Made by a program: the position numbers and the translations under genes. From Karstenula rhodostoma CBS 690.94 (Eukaryota; Ascomycota; Dothideomycetes; Pleosporales; Didymosphaeriaceae): a DNA stretch of 64,000 bases. The stretch spans positions 1,551,031-1,615,030 of the forward strand of contig MU001497.1 of NCBI GenBank assembly GCA_010093485.1. Reading direction: 5' to 3'. This document shows positions 1-15,197 of the stretch, piece after piece (position 1 is the stretch's first letter; every line of letters starts with the position of its first letter). A model generated the notes under the pieces. The model made no database searches, was not told where the DNA came from, and saw nothing but the letters and a program-made list of their open reading frames with translations.

Positions 1-2409
1 CCTAGCCGTCATGGATCAGGCCATGGCCGACCAGGATGATGGCAACATTGCCCATGGTGCCATTGATCGCACCCACCCCGAGGATATCCAAAAGGCCATG
101 GACAAGCACATCAAGGCTGTCGGACAGTTGTCCACGTTCCCAGGAGACTCCGAAATTTGGGGGCTTGCAAAGCAGTACATCTCTGATATGGTTGCCGAGG
201 TTGTAAACGAGCGACAATTGGACCGTGTCACCCAGCTCATTGCGCCTTACCTTGGCCCACTGATGGACGCTGGAGATGCAGAGAAGGTTGCCGAAGCGGT
301 GCACCAATTCTATGTTGATGAGGACCATCGCAAATTTGGTCAGCCGATCACGGAAGACGATGGAGAGGTCGAGGTAGTCAACGCAACCTTCTCCCTAGGC
401 TACGGAGGCATGCTTCTTCTATCACACACCAACCTGCGACTACTCAAGGGCCACAGGTACGGTTTGTGTGGTCGTAACGGCGCTGGTAAATCTACCCTCA
501 TGCGCAGCATTGCAAACGGCAAGCTTGAGGGTTTCCCTCCCCAGGATGAAGTCAAGACTTGCTTCGTCGAGCACAACCAGGGCGAGGATGCTGACCTGAG
601 CATTCTTGAATTCATTGTCCGGGATCCTCGTTTCGCAGACGAGAGCAGGGAGCGTATCTCTGAAGTTCTGGAAGAGGTCGGATTCACGTCGGGTCCTGAA
701 GGAAGACAGTCGGACCAGGTTGGCTCTCTATCCGGTGGATGGAAGATGAAGCTCGCCCTGGCTCGTGCCATGTTGATGCGCGCTGACGTTCTGTTGTTGG
801 ACGAGCCGACTAACCACTTGGATGTTGTCAACATTGCATGGTTGCAAAACTACCTCAAGACCCATACTGAAATTACAAGCTTGATCGTTTCCCACGATTC
901 CGGATTCTTGGACGAGGTCTGCACGGATATCTACCATTACGAACAGAAGAAGTTGGCGCATTACCGCGGCAACCTCGCTGATTTCGTCAAAGTCAAGCCT
1001 GAAGGCAAGAGCTACTACACCCTTTCAGCGTCCCAAGTACAGTTCAAATTTCCTCCTCCCGGTATTCTCAGCGGCGTCAAATCTAACACTCGATCCATTC
1101 TGCGCATGACGGGCTGCAGCTACACATACCCTGGTTCTTCCAAGCCGTCTCTGCATGACGTCTCCTGCAATCTATCGCTCTCCTCCCGTGTTGCCATCAT
1201 TGGTGCCAACGGTGCGGGTAAATCGACTCTTATCAAACTCCTCACGGGTGAGACAATCCCACAAGAGGGCAAGGTCGAGAAGCACCCAAATCTGCGTATC
1301 GGCTACATCAAGCAGCACGCTTTGGAGCACGTCGAGATGCACTTGGAGAAGACACCCAACCAATACCTCCAGTGGCGTTACGCCAACGGTGATGATCGTG
1401 AGGTGCTCATGAAGCAAACTCGCGTGCTCACGCCAGAGGATAAGGCCCAGATGGAAACACCAATCGATATCGGTGACGGCATGGGACCGCGCAAGATCGA
1501 AGCCCTGATCGGTCGTCAGAAGTACAAGAAGAGTTTCCAGTATGAAGTCAAGTGGATGAACATGATCCCTAAGTTCAACACCATGGTTTCGCGTGAGACT
1601 CTCTCCAGCAAGGGCTTTATGAAGCTGATCCAAGAGTTCGATGACCACGAGTCGTCTCGCGAAGGTCTCGGATACCGTGTTCTGGAGCCGAAGGTCATCT
1701 CGAAGCATTTCGAGGACTTGGGCCTCGATCCTGAGATCGCTAATCACAACGAGATCTCTGGTCTTTCTGGTGGACAGAAGGTCAAGGTCGTACTGGGTAA
1801 GTCGTTCCCCGCCGGATGATTATCATACTGTAGCTAACCTTGACGTAGCGGGTGCCATGTGGAACAACCCCCACTTGCTCGTACTTGACGAGCCTACTAA
1901 CTTCTTGGACCGCGATTCCCTCGGTGGTCTTGCGGTGGCCATCCGCGACTACAAAGGTGGTGTCATCATGATCTCCCACAACGAAGAGTTTGTAGGCGCG
2001 CTTTGCCCGGAGCAATGGCACGTCGCGGACGGACGCGTGGCACACAAGGGCCATCTCGCCGTCTCCATGGACCGTTTCGAAGATTCGCGTCCTGGCTCAA
2101 GCAACGTCTCGTCCGCCGTCAGCTCTGCCGTCCCCAGCACGGTCCCCAGTGCCGTGGGCACGCCCGTCATGAGCGATGCCGAAGGCGCAAACGATGACAT
2201 GAAGTTCCGCGCGCGCAAGAAGAAGAAGATGACGAAGAAGGAGAAGAAGGAGCAGGAAGTGCGCAGACGTCTGCGACACATTGAGTGGCTCAACAGCCCC
2301 AAGGTACGGCCCGCCCCGAACCCGTGTGAACATGTGATTGTACAACACGGCTAACACTGCGCAGGGCACACCACACCCGGCCAACACAGATGACGAGGCC
2401 GACGAGTAA
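1..2409 (+). CDS. new1: New1/Elf1-type ABC-F ATPase, 5' truncated by window edge
   Basis: The 3' part of a tandem-ABC ATPase of the eEF3/New1 family; 764 codons are visible and the frame is open to base 2. Exons 2-1796, 1849-2303 and 2365-2409; the first intron has a GCTAAC branch site. ABC1 shows GRNGAGKS (near visible residue 155), LSGGW and LLLDEPTNHLD; ABC2 shows GANGAGKS, LSGGQ and VLDEPTNFLD. A long insert in ABC2 is the chromodomain-like region of this family. The end (lysine-rich stretch, then RRRLRHIEWLNSPKGTP and an acidic tail) and the AGAMWNNPHLL segment fit New1/S. pombe Elf1 rather than eEF3, which ends in a different poly-lysine tail. Family knowledge: ribosome-associated ATPase helping translation termination at certain C-terminal codons; Elf1 was linked to mRNA export. 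The HEAT-repeat N-terminus lies outside the window. Confidence 0.9.
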
Positions 2410-2736
2410 CATGATGTGCTTTTTTGCGCGTCTTTGTGCGCTGCATGATAGACTTGCATTGGGCGGCGTTTGTGTAGATTGGTTCGTATGCGCGGGAGAC
2501 GGGAAGTACAGCACTTGTTGCATCATTTTGCGTAAAGATATCGCATTCTGAGGGAAAAGCTTTGAGGATTTATAGACAGCAGTTATGAACGTTTTTTTCT
2601 TTTTGTTTTCTTCTACACCAACTTGCATCCTCGACAGTGCAGTGAGGACGTCTACCAACCTATCCACATCTCGTTTGATTACCGCCTACTCACCTGTCCT
2701 GCGCCCTTCGCATCCGCGCACGAAAAGAAAAAAAAA
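2410..2736. other. Intergenic, New1 3' end to secreted-protein promoter
   Basis: About 330 bases between two + strand genes. It must hold the 3' UTR of the ABC ATPase and the promoter of the next gene. The last 30 bases are an A-rich leader immediately before the ATG at 2737. No ORF or motif beyond that. Confidence 0.4.
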
Positions 2737-3381
2737 ATGAAATTCTCCGCCCTCGCCCTCGCAGCTGGCCTGCTTGCTTGCACCGCTGCGTCTCCCATTC
2801 AGATGATGGACCAGGTCAGTCTAGCCGACCTCCTCTTTCCCTATCCCTCACTCCCCATGGCATGTTGCCGTACCCCCTCCCGTACTCACAAAAAAACCCC
2901 ACAGCACACCGCCACCACCATGTCCCCCACGACCCCCGACCCCCCGACCATGTTCTCCCCCGCCAACAAAAGAAACGCCATGCACACCGCCACCGAGACC
3001 CACATGAAGAACCCAGACACGGATATGCGCGTGCGCATGCTCGTATCTCCTAACACAAGGGACATGGTGGACTGCGGCATGACCGCCGCCGACGACACCA
3101 TGGCATGCGCGCACGAAAAGCGGATGGTAGCCAAGGAGATGGAGATGGAGATGGAGATGGAGATGGAGGGCTCGGACCCCATGGCTGCGGCGAAGGAGAA
3201 GGAGAAGGAGAAGGGGACGACGGCGATGGATGCGGAGACGGAGACGGTGATGATGGTGATGGTGGGCGCTGATGACATGGGGAGTGCCGCGTCGAACATG
3301 CGCGGGCGACGCATGATGGATAGTGAGGCTGTGATGGATTCCGACGGGGTGATGGACGAAGCTGTGTCCGGACATGAGTAG
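2737..3381 (+). CDS. Methionine-rich small secreted protein (hypothetical)
   Basis: Start at 2737 directly after an A-tract; an upstream in-frame extension lacks any protein-like character. Residues 1-19 form a signal peptide (MKFSALALAAGLLACTAAS). A probable intron 2815-2904 (GTCAGT...CCCCACAG, 90 nt) is divisible by three, so retention would keep frame: 184 residues spliced, 214 unspliced. The 158-residue mature part has about 26 Met (16%), with an EM dipeptide repeat (3138-3167) and an EK repeat (3195-3214); only two Cys. No known domain recognised. Because the DNA is purine-rich and repetitive, antisense frames are also open, giving His-rich products, so part of the composition may come from the DNA repeat itself. 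Signal peptide, leader and intron argue for a real gene. Function unknown; Met-rich secreted proteins can bind copper, but that is speculation here. Confidence 0.5.
   Translation: MKFSALALAAGLLACTAASPIQMMDQVSLADLLFPYPSLPMACCRTPSRTHKKTPQHTATTMSPTTPDPPTMFSPANKRNAMHTATETHMKNPDTDMRVRMLVSPNTRDMVDCGMTAADDTMACAHEKRMVAKEMEMEMEMEMEGSDPMAAAKEKEKEKGTTAMDAETETVMMVMVGADDMGSAASNMRGRRMMDSEAVMDSDGVMDEAVSGHE
3138..3214 (+). repeat. Purine-rich hexanucleotide microsatellites
   Basis: Two short in-frame repeats: (GGAGAT)n at about 3138-3167 coding alternating Glu-Met, and (GAGAAG)n at about 3195-3214 coding Glu-Lys. Both lie within the Met-rich secreted protein and can change length in multiples of six without frameshift. 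Confidence 0.7.
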
Positions 3382-3894
3382 GAGCGTCGCGGTGCTGCGC
3401 GGACGATGGCAGGAAGCGGCGTGGTCAATGTGCCAAACGCGCTTCGTTCCTGTCGGTGGCGGTAGAGAGCACGGTATCTGCGCACCAGGGGGTATGTCGA
3501 AGCCGATGTGTGGGCGGGTCTAGGAGATACGGTTACGGTTTGACTTTCATACATACGCTCTTTAGTCTCGTCACGGCCTCTTGTTGTTACTCAATCACTG
3601 AAAATTTTCCTTATGCCAATCCTACTATTACACGTAAACCGTGCCTAGACCACGCAGAGCAACCGCTTGAGCTACCACCCCTCCATAATGTATGTTGCCA
3701 GCAAAACTCCCGCAAAACGCCCTTGTACCAGAAGCATGCCCATGGTCCGAATGCTCATCGCCCCAGACGACGACCGCTCATTACACATCGTCGAAATGTC
3801 ATAGCTCTGCAATAGAAAACCAAAGAGGAAGAACCCGGCACAGAAGCGAACAACCATCGGTGCAGCCAGTGCTAGACGGAAAGTAGTCAAACAT
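3382..3894. other. Intergenic between convergent genes
   Basis: About 510 bases between the stop of the Met-rich gene (+) and the stop of the Dbf2 kinase (-). Contains only short shadow ORFs; expected to hold the two 3' UTRs. Nothing else seen. Confidence 0.4.
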
Positions 3895-6005
3895 CTAAAA
3901 GATAGTGCCAAAGTTCTCGTCCACGGAAGGTAGCGGCTTCCGCGGGCTCGCAGGCTTGCCGTTTTCGTCGGCGGTCTTCTTGTGACGGAACGTGACTGTG
4001 GGGTAGTTAGTGCATGTCTTGTCGGTACGTTATATGCAATGACTTACATCCAACGAACAAGCCTTTACCCATCTGCTCGTCGCGATCGGCCATCGCCTCC
4101 AACGCCGTTTGTTTTTCATGCACCTCTTTGTACTTGGCCATATCTGCTTCGCTGCCAAAATCGTCGAAATAACCGGCATCAGTTTCGCTGTCCAACTCCG
4201 GCACGAAGGGTGCCTTTTGCTCCCTCAAACGAGCCCAGTCGACCTCGGCGAAGTATTGATGGCCATGAATCTCAGAGATGCCGCGGAAGCGAGATGTCTT
4301 TGACGCCACAAGTCGGGTAATGAGGTCCCATGTACGCTTCGACAGGAAGTAGGATGGGTCTTCGTATACCGGCTTGCGGAGTACCTTCTTCCACTGTTTC
4401 AGGTTCTGCCACGTCTCGTCCACGGTTGCGCCGGCGAATGGTGGATATCCCGCAAGCGCTTCGAAGAGCATGCAACCCAAGCTCCAGTAGTCAACTGTGA
4501 AATCGTACTCGTCACCCTTGAGCACTTCGGGAGCCATGTAATCGGGACTGCCAACGATGCTCTTGGCATAGTTGACATCCCGTTCCCGAAGGGACCGGTA
4601 GTTGTCACGGCGCTCTGCGGCCGTCCGATCTTCCATAGGTCGTCCGAATGAAGACACTACATCCCCGACAGTCTGAAGCTTGATTCGCATTGACTCGATC
4701 TTTGCCGGTGCGAGCATGCCTGCAGCCAGGCCAAAGTCGGTCAACTTCACGTGTCCAGTGCTGTCGATGAGGAAGTTCTCTGGTTTCAGGTCTCGGTGAA
4801 TATAACCGAGTTGGTGGAGAGAATCTACACATGAGAACATCTCGGCGATGTAGAAGCGAGCATGACGATTGTGCAGAACGCCAGTGTTGTTGAGCAAGGT
4901 GCGGAAATCGCCGCCAGGCACGTATTCCTGGAAAAGTTAGCAGAGAGACAGTCGGACTGAGACTGGGGCCACGCACCATAGCCAGATAAATGCTCTTGTC
5001 ATCTTGGAAAGCGTAGAGCAACCGTACCAGCCACTCGCTTTTGGCTGAGGTCAAGATGTCGCGTTCTGTCAGGACATGGCGAACCTCGTCGAGTTTGAAG
5101 AGAAGCTTCTTGCTCATGACCTTCAATGCGCACACCTCGCGTGTATCCTTTTTCTGTGCCAGATAGACCTGTCCATAGCCACCCTGCCCTACCTGCGTCA
5201 AGATCTGGAAGTCGCCCTGCCTCAGTCGCGTGCGTCGCTTTCGGAGATTTGCTCGTTCGCGCCCGAGGTACTGCGTTAGAGCGTCGTTGTATTCTGCTTC
5301 GGAAGTGGCAGGGGGCGGAGGGTTCTGGGCTTTGAACTGCGTGAGCCGGTTTTGGCGAGTATGGACGTAGGAGAGGAGGTCATAGTAGTGGTCGAGGAAA
5401 TCTGCCAACAGGTAAGCTTATTTCCTACTGCTCGTCGCTTGCGCGCACTCACATAGTTGGGTCACGTTTGCCAGACGCTTGACGGATGGCTTCCTCGCCT
5501 TCTCCAAGTCTTCTGCCGACAGGCGCTGGGTCTGGTAGTAACGGCTCGACTGGTCCGCCTCACGCGTGCGGTAGGGCTCCTGTCGTGATTGTGCGGCGTG
5601 GGTAACGTAGCTGGACTCCTTCTGCAGGCCTGGACGGGTGCTCGGCGGCGTGTTTTCCTTGTTGGCCTTGCGCGTGGGGCTTCCGGGGCCCAGCGTGGTG
5701 AGGTCGTTGGCCGAGTAGTCGCCATCGTCGGCGGCCTGCAGGTTTGCCTTGGTGGGCGACGTGGGGGTGCCGGCCTTCGATCTGGCGGGCGATCCCAGTG
5801 TCGGAAGCAGTCGCATGGCATTCTCAAAGACGTGCGGGAGGTCGAAGGCGCCCGGCGGGTGCTGGTGCTTGCTCGGGCTGCCCTGCGGCGTCAGCTGCGG
5901 GCTGATGAAGGCCTCTTGCGAGGGCGTTCCAGGGCGGTCCATGTCGCTCGAGCGCATGTGGAGCGGCGGGGGCGGCACCGGCAGCTGGAAGTTGGGTGCG
6001 TCCAT
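3895..6005 (-). CDS. dbf2: NDR-family AGC kinase Dbf2/Sid2
   Basis: 652-residue Ser/Thr kinase of the mitotic exit/septation initiation network. Exons (reverse) 6005-5453, 5401-4977, 4927-4048, 3995-3895; phases all match. Residues 1-180 are a Pro/Ser-rich disordered tail. A Mob1-binding region precedes the kinase (about 185-245). Glycine loop GQGGYG at 256, Lys278 in CALKVM, HRDLKPEN at 370-377, DFG at 390. The long insert before the activation loop (AKSIVGSPDYMAPE; candidate phosphosite Ser449) is typical of NDR kinases. The tiny last exon completes the hydrophobic motif FVGFTF with Thr621 and would be missed by a simple ORF scan. The pattern matches Dbf2/Sid2 (Aspergillus SidB) rather than Cot1/Orb6. 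Family role: with Mob1, drives cytokinesis and septum formation. Very sure. Confidence 0.95.
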
Positions 6006-6506
6006 GGGGCTCGGTCGCTATGGTGGTCAGGTCTGGGAAAGAGCGACGCCAGTGCGGGCGGCTGCCGTCACCGCGAGAGGAGAGCAGGGGCAACACGAGG
6101 AACAGCACAAGCAGCAGGCGCGATTCTCAACGGGACCGACACGGGTTGCAAAGGCGAAATACGTGTTGTGTGGACGTTGAATGTAGATGGTGGGGTGGTG
6201 TTTATTTGTGGACTGGGATCTGACCTAGCCCTGGCAACAAGTCTGGAATGCCCCGCACATCCCTGTCTGCTTTCGTCACCACCTGCAACCGCAATCTCAA
6301 CTCCAATCCCAGCACGGCTCCCGCCATATCATTGTCCACGCACATGACAAGACTGCCTGAATACCCTTTTTATTTACGTCATCATTATTATATGTAACAG
6401 AGAACCCCCCCGGGATGAAATGCACATGCTACACCAGTAGAACCACCACAATACGCCACCCATGCTGATGTGAGCATCCAAGAATCTAGTAGCTGTGTTA
6501 GGTCGC
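6006..6506. other. dbf2 upstream region
   Basis: About 500 bases between the dbf2 start and the RING gene stop, both on the minus strand. Holds the dbf2 promoter and the RING gene 3' UTR. GC-rich with long shadow ORFs near dbf2; no convincing gene. Confidence 0.4.
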
Positions 6507-8288
6507 TCACAGCTCTCCTGCCACTCTGCCTTCAACCATCGCTCTCGGCACACCTTCGAAGAGCGGACGTCCTTCTGCTTGTCTCCGCAACCTGTCCAGC
6601 CCCGCCATCAACTGTGCCCGAGACTGCGTATTCTCGCGGGACCGCGGCTCGATGAGCACTTTCCGACACATTGGACACGTGATCTTGTTCTTGTGTTTCT
6701 TGCACGTATCAAACTGTATCGTGTCAATTGTTGATGAGGCTGCGAGGGCGAGCAGGTGACTTACCCAGGTATTGATACAGTGTTCTCCAAACACATGCTT
6801 GCAAGGTAGCTGAATCGCGACCTCGGTGTCCTCCGAAGGGTCCACGTGCTTGGTCGAATAGTCCTTCTGGCAGATGTTGCACAATGCATCGATTCCCTCT
6901 GGCAATTCAGCTGGCAGTAGATGCCGCAGTTTTTCTCGGAGTTCTCGCAATTGCTCAGTCGAAGGGACGTTGGGGTGCTCCATATGGCTGGATATACGAC
7001 GAAAGCTCAGATGTCCTATTGTACGTTGCCGGCGAGCCATTCGCTCTACTTGCATCAGCGACATGTTGATATAAAAACTCAAGTACATTTGCGTCCAAAG
7101 CACCGTGCTACTCCGGTACGCGACTAAGCAGAGATAGACTTACCTGCGGCACGAGACGCTGGCGAGCGACTTGCTCCGTTTGATTCAGCCGCACCGCTCG
7201 GAATATCAGTCGAGTATCGGTCAAAACTCCGTCTATTAGGATTTCTCGGCGATGAACCAGTTTCCGACAGAGGAGCAGGGCTATCGGCGGGTCTGGAAGA
7301 ATGGCGACGGTCCTGGCTACTAGAGTCTGAGCTGCCCTGCCGGTAAGGGCGTTGGTATGATAGGTTTCGTTGACTCATCAAGTCAGGATGCGGTATCTCG
7401 TTGGTCCGAGTATGCTGGAAGTGGCGGTTCTCGTCAACCGCAGCGTCAGGCCCGGATATATCAGAGGCGAACGAACTGGTTCCAGGCACCTGGCGTTGAG
7501 GATGCCGGGCGAAAGTCCGAGGTAATTGTTGTGGCCACTGAAGGTTCGGGTGGCCCGGGGGCTCTGAGTAGTTCGGAAGGTGGAAGCCTGAGTAAGGAGG
7601 TCCACCAACGTTTTGAGTGTTGGCCATCTCATCCATATTCCCTTCTTCATCGAATCGAGGATATGTGTTCGGTTCCGATCGATAATGCTGCGGCGGTAAA
7701 GCCGGCCACTTGAACACATGTGTTAGCAATGCACATAATTCAGTGCACAAGGCCCTCAAGGAAATTTGGAAGCGAAGATGTAGTCGAAGCACTAGGAGCG
7801 AAGATTGCGGGCATGTTAAAGATTGTATATTCTTCACGATGCCCTGGGAATCGTGGTGTTGCTCCCCCAAAGAGGTGGAGGACTCGCTAGTAGCGAGAAG
7901 AGTCGGGGCAAGGGTCTTTGTGACGTGCCCGAACGGGACCAACTCTCGACACATGAGGAACGATGTGGGACATGACCGAGTTCAAAAGGTATGTACTCAC
8001 TGCTCTTGCTCCCGTTGGTCCGTGATGGAATATGGTGCTCGGGTTTCCCACGTATGATGCTGTCGGAACATGGCCAACCGGATAAGGATACGCATACTGA
8101 GGGTGCTGGAGGTAAGAACGCTCCCCGCTGGACAGTGATTGCTGGTGAGCTTGAGGGACAAAGGCATAGTCGTGTGTGAGGTAAGGAGGACTGGAATCGT
8201 AGTTCTGTGGATAGCTCGGCACAGGGATGTCATGGTCTCGATGTTGCGGGATAAGTCCTTCTGTTAGAGGAGAATACGAGTCTGCCAT
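6507..8288 (-). CDS. RING finger protein (putative E3 ubiquitin ligase)
   Basis: Predicted 447 residues. Exons (reverse) 8288-8001, about 7708-7144, 7048-6765, 6713-6507. Phases agree. The first intron (8000-7709, about 290 nt) is unusually long and its acceptor is uncertain: an in-frame CAG lies 21 nt further on, and a hidden small exon cannot be excluded. The N-terminal half is Pro/Ser/Gln/Tyr-rich and disordered. The C-terminal RING contains LCNIC, LPCKHVFGEHC and TCPMC, joined correctly only after removing the 51-nt intron 6764-6714. Position five, normally His or Cys, is Gly (CKHVFG), a variant I recall from other fungal RING proteins. Family role: recruiting E2-ubiquitin; substrate unknown. 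No transmembrane segment seen. Shares its upstream region with fumarase. Confidence 0.8.
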
Positions 8289-9561
8289 TTCGACGTTGTA
8301 GGCGCAAGGTGTATGGGCCCTCGCGCCTGCCTGTTGGATCGTGGACAATAGCAACAAGATGTTGAGACGGTTGATTTGGCGAAAGGTGAAGTTGGGCGGC
8401 CGTTTCAATAGTATTTGGGTACCTACGTGGGTACTGGGAACCTACGAACGAACCGACCAACAAGTAGTCACCAGCTGGAGGGGAGACGGGAAGTTTGGTA
8501 CCGAGAGGGTGGACAGTGGGAGGAGCAGGGTACGTGGCTACGAGCACAGAGTGAAGGGGCAGGCGGTGAGGGGATGTGCCGTGTGATGTGCGGCAGCTCT
8601 GGGCAGTGCGTGGGGCACGGTGAAGGCGAGCAGGTCTGAGGTCTGAGGTGGGAGGTGCGAGATGGCGGCTGGGAGTGGGAGAGGTTGCAATCAATGGAAT
8701 GAGGGGCAGGAGCGGGCAGCACTATTATGCGGACGTCCAAAGCAAGGCTGCACGAGGCCGTCAGCTGCTCCGGGGGCAAGTGACTTGGGATCGAGACGGC
8801 AGAGGTGGGACAGGCGCCAGACGTTGCATGCTGAATTAAATCCGTGGCAGAGGGCCGCGGCCCGTCATCCACGGCGAGCTCGCTGGTCCTCCAGGTCCAG
8901 ATGGCGGTGCTGCCGCGAGTGTGGTGTCATACATGAGCTACAAACCGACGGCGGGCGTATGCGCCGCTCGCTGCCACCAAGCGTCCAGGAAAAGCAAGGC
9001 GAGGCGGCCAGAGAGCCAGAGGGCCTGAGACAGGCCGCGGCGGCATCGTGTCCAGCATTAGCAGCGCGGCGGCCGGCCCTGGGCTCTGGATGCGTCCGAC
9101 GCCTGGCTGCCCAGCCTGGTGCTTTGTTGGTGCTCCGCTGGTGCTCTGCTGGTGGCGTCCGAGATAGCTATTCTCGTTGGCAAAGACGCAGAAGCGCTGA
9201 AGGGCGGCCCCGGGCAGCTGCAGGCCACGGCACACGCAAACGCGAGCCCAAGGACGAGTGCGTGCGCGCTGCTCCGGCGTGCAGTCGTTTCGGATCGGGG
9301 CACTGCTGCGGGACGTGTGGGCTCTGCACCGGCGGGCTCACGTTATCCTCGCCATCCGCGACGCTGAGCACTCCCCGGGGGCAACTGGCTACCGAGTATG
9401 GAACAGGTCACGTGATCATCCGAGCCCCGGCCTCTTCCGCAAATTCGAAGCTCGACTTGTCTGGCGCGACGAGTCGACAAAGCTTCTCTTTGCAATTGCG
9501 GCATCCAACAGCCCATCCCCTCTCACTGCACATCATCATCGCATCTCTGCCGACCGCTGCC
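8289..9561. other. Divergent promoter region, RING gene / fumarase
   Basis: About 1.27 kb between divergent genes. The half next to fumarase is very GC-rich, so long frames are open by chance, including one in frame with fumarase from 8662. A TCACGTGA palindrome lies at 9408-9415. No protein-like sequence recognised. Confidence 0.5.
9408..9415. promoter_or_regulatory. CACGTG palindrome upstream of fumarase
   Basis: TCACGTGA, a Cbf1/bHLH-type E-box, about 147 bases before the fumarase ATG. Such sites bind basic helix-loop-helix factors in fungi; function here is inferred from sequence only. Confidence 0.35.
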
Positions 9562-11237
9562 ATGTTTCGATCTGCGCTGAAGCCGCGCGCAGCCGAGGCG
9601 GGCCTCCGCTTTGCTCTGGCACATGCGAAAGCCCGCCCTGCCGTCGTGACCAGATATATGTCCACAGCCCCGCGCTACGCTCAATTGCACGCCCAAAACA
9701 CCCCGCAGCGCCGCCAGTTCACAGCAACCACCAAGATGGCTTCCACACGGACAGAGAGCGATGCTTTTGGCGAGCTACAGGTCCCCGCCGACCGCTACTG
9801 GGGAGCCCAGACGGAGCGTTCGCTGGAGAACTTCAAGATCAACCAGCCGCAGGACCGCATGCCGCCGCCCATCGTCAAGGCCTTCGGTATCCTAAAGGGC
9901 GCCGCGGCTACCGTGAACATGAAGTTCGGCCTGGGTATGTAGACCCCATCGACCCGCTGTGCTTCCACTCACCACGCAGGTGCAGACCCCAAGGTTGGCC
10001 AGGCCATCCAGCAGGCCGCTGCTGAAGTCGCCGACCTGAAGCTCATCGACCACTTCCCGCTCGTCGTCTGGCAAACGGGCTCCGGCACCCAGTCCAACAT
10101 GAACGCCAACGAAGTCATCTCGAACCGCGCCATCGAGATCCTCGGCGGTCAGATGGGCAGCAAGAAGCCCGTCCACCCCAACGACCACGTCAACATGTCT
10201 GCTTCCTCCAACGACACCTTCCCGACCGTTATGCACATCGCTGCCGTTCTCGATTTCGAGGAGTCGCTCCTCCCAGCACTCAGAAGCCTCCGCGACGCCT
10301 TGAAGAAGAAGAGCGATCTGTTCGAGAAGATCATCAAGATTGGCAGGACCCACTTGCAGGATGCTACACCGTTGACGCTCGGTCAGGAATTCTCCGGCTA
10401 CGTCCAGCAGCTCGACTTTGGCATCGAGCGCGTTCAGTCTTCTCTGCCTCGTCTCAAGATGCTCGCACAGGGTGGCACTGCGGTGGGCACTGGTATCAAT
10501 ACTTTCAAGGGTTTTGCCGAGGACATCGCATCTGAAGTCAGCAAGATGACTGGCCACGAGTTCATCACTGCCCCGAACAAGTTTGAAGCTCTTGCGGCCC
10601 ACGACGCTGTCGTGGAAGCTCACGGTCAGCTCAACACTCTTGCTGCGTCTCTGTTCAAGATCGCTCAGGACATACGCTTCCTTGGCTCCGGCCCGCGGTG
10701 CGGTCTTGGTGAATTGAAGCTTCCAGAGAACGAGCCCGGCTCGTCAATCATGCCCGGCAAGGTCAACCCGACCCAGTGCGAGTCCCTCACCATGGTCTGC
10801 ACCCAGGTTTTCGGAAACAACGCCGCCACCACCTTTGCGGGCTCGCAAGGAAACTTTGAACTCAACGTCTTCAAGCCAGTCATGATCCGCAACCTGCTCC
10901 ACAGCTCTCGTCTCTTGGCCGATGCCATGAGGAGCTTCGAGAAGAACTTGGTAGAAGGCCTGGAGGCCGACGAGAAGCGCATTGGTGCTCTGCTGAACGA
11001 GAGGTGAGCCTGTTTGCTTTATATTCCAACATTCGCTAACTTGCACGCAGTCTGATGTTGGTCACCTGCCTAAACCCCGTCATCGGATACGATGCTGCCT
11101 CCAAGACCGCTAAGAATGCACACAAGAAGGGCATCACTCTTAAGGAGAGCGCCCTCGAGCTCAAGATCATCAGCGAAGAGGATTTCGACAAGCACGTCCG
11201 ACCAGAGCTCATGATTGCGCCCAAAGAGAAGAATTAG
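9562..11237 (+). CDS. fum1: Fumarate hydratase, class II, mitochondrial
   Basis: 527 residues; reversible hydration of fumarate to L-malate in the TCA cycle. Exons 9562-9934, 9980-11003, 11051-11237, phases consistent. Residues 1-58 are a basic, Ala/Arg-rich mitochondrial presequence. Met59 (ATG at 9736) begins the conserved enzyme and is the likely start of a cytosolic form, as fumarases are often dual-localised. Visible class II features: [27 protein letters not shown], and the catalytic loop [11 protein letters not shown] near residue 377. Length fits the family. No defects seen. It is transcribed away from the RING gene. Confidence 0.97.

Positions 11238-15197
<3,960 letters not shown>

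Noticed and set aside
1..2409. Identification as translation elongation factor eEF3
   Set aside because: The second ABC domain (AGAMWNNPHLL, ALCPEQW) and the C-terminus match New1/Elf1, not the eEF3 tail.
2848..3554. Minus-strand His-rich and Ser/Ile-rich frames over the Met-rich gene
   Set aside because: They arise from the same purine-rich repeat read backward and lack a signal or start context.
8662..9561. Long + strand open frame continuous with fumarase
   Set aside because: The stretch is GC-rich with all-frame openness and Arg/Ala-rich nonsense; the presequence starting at 9562 is a proper mitochondrial signal.
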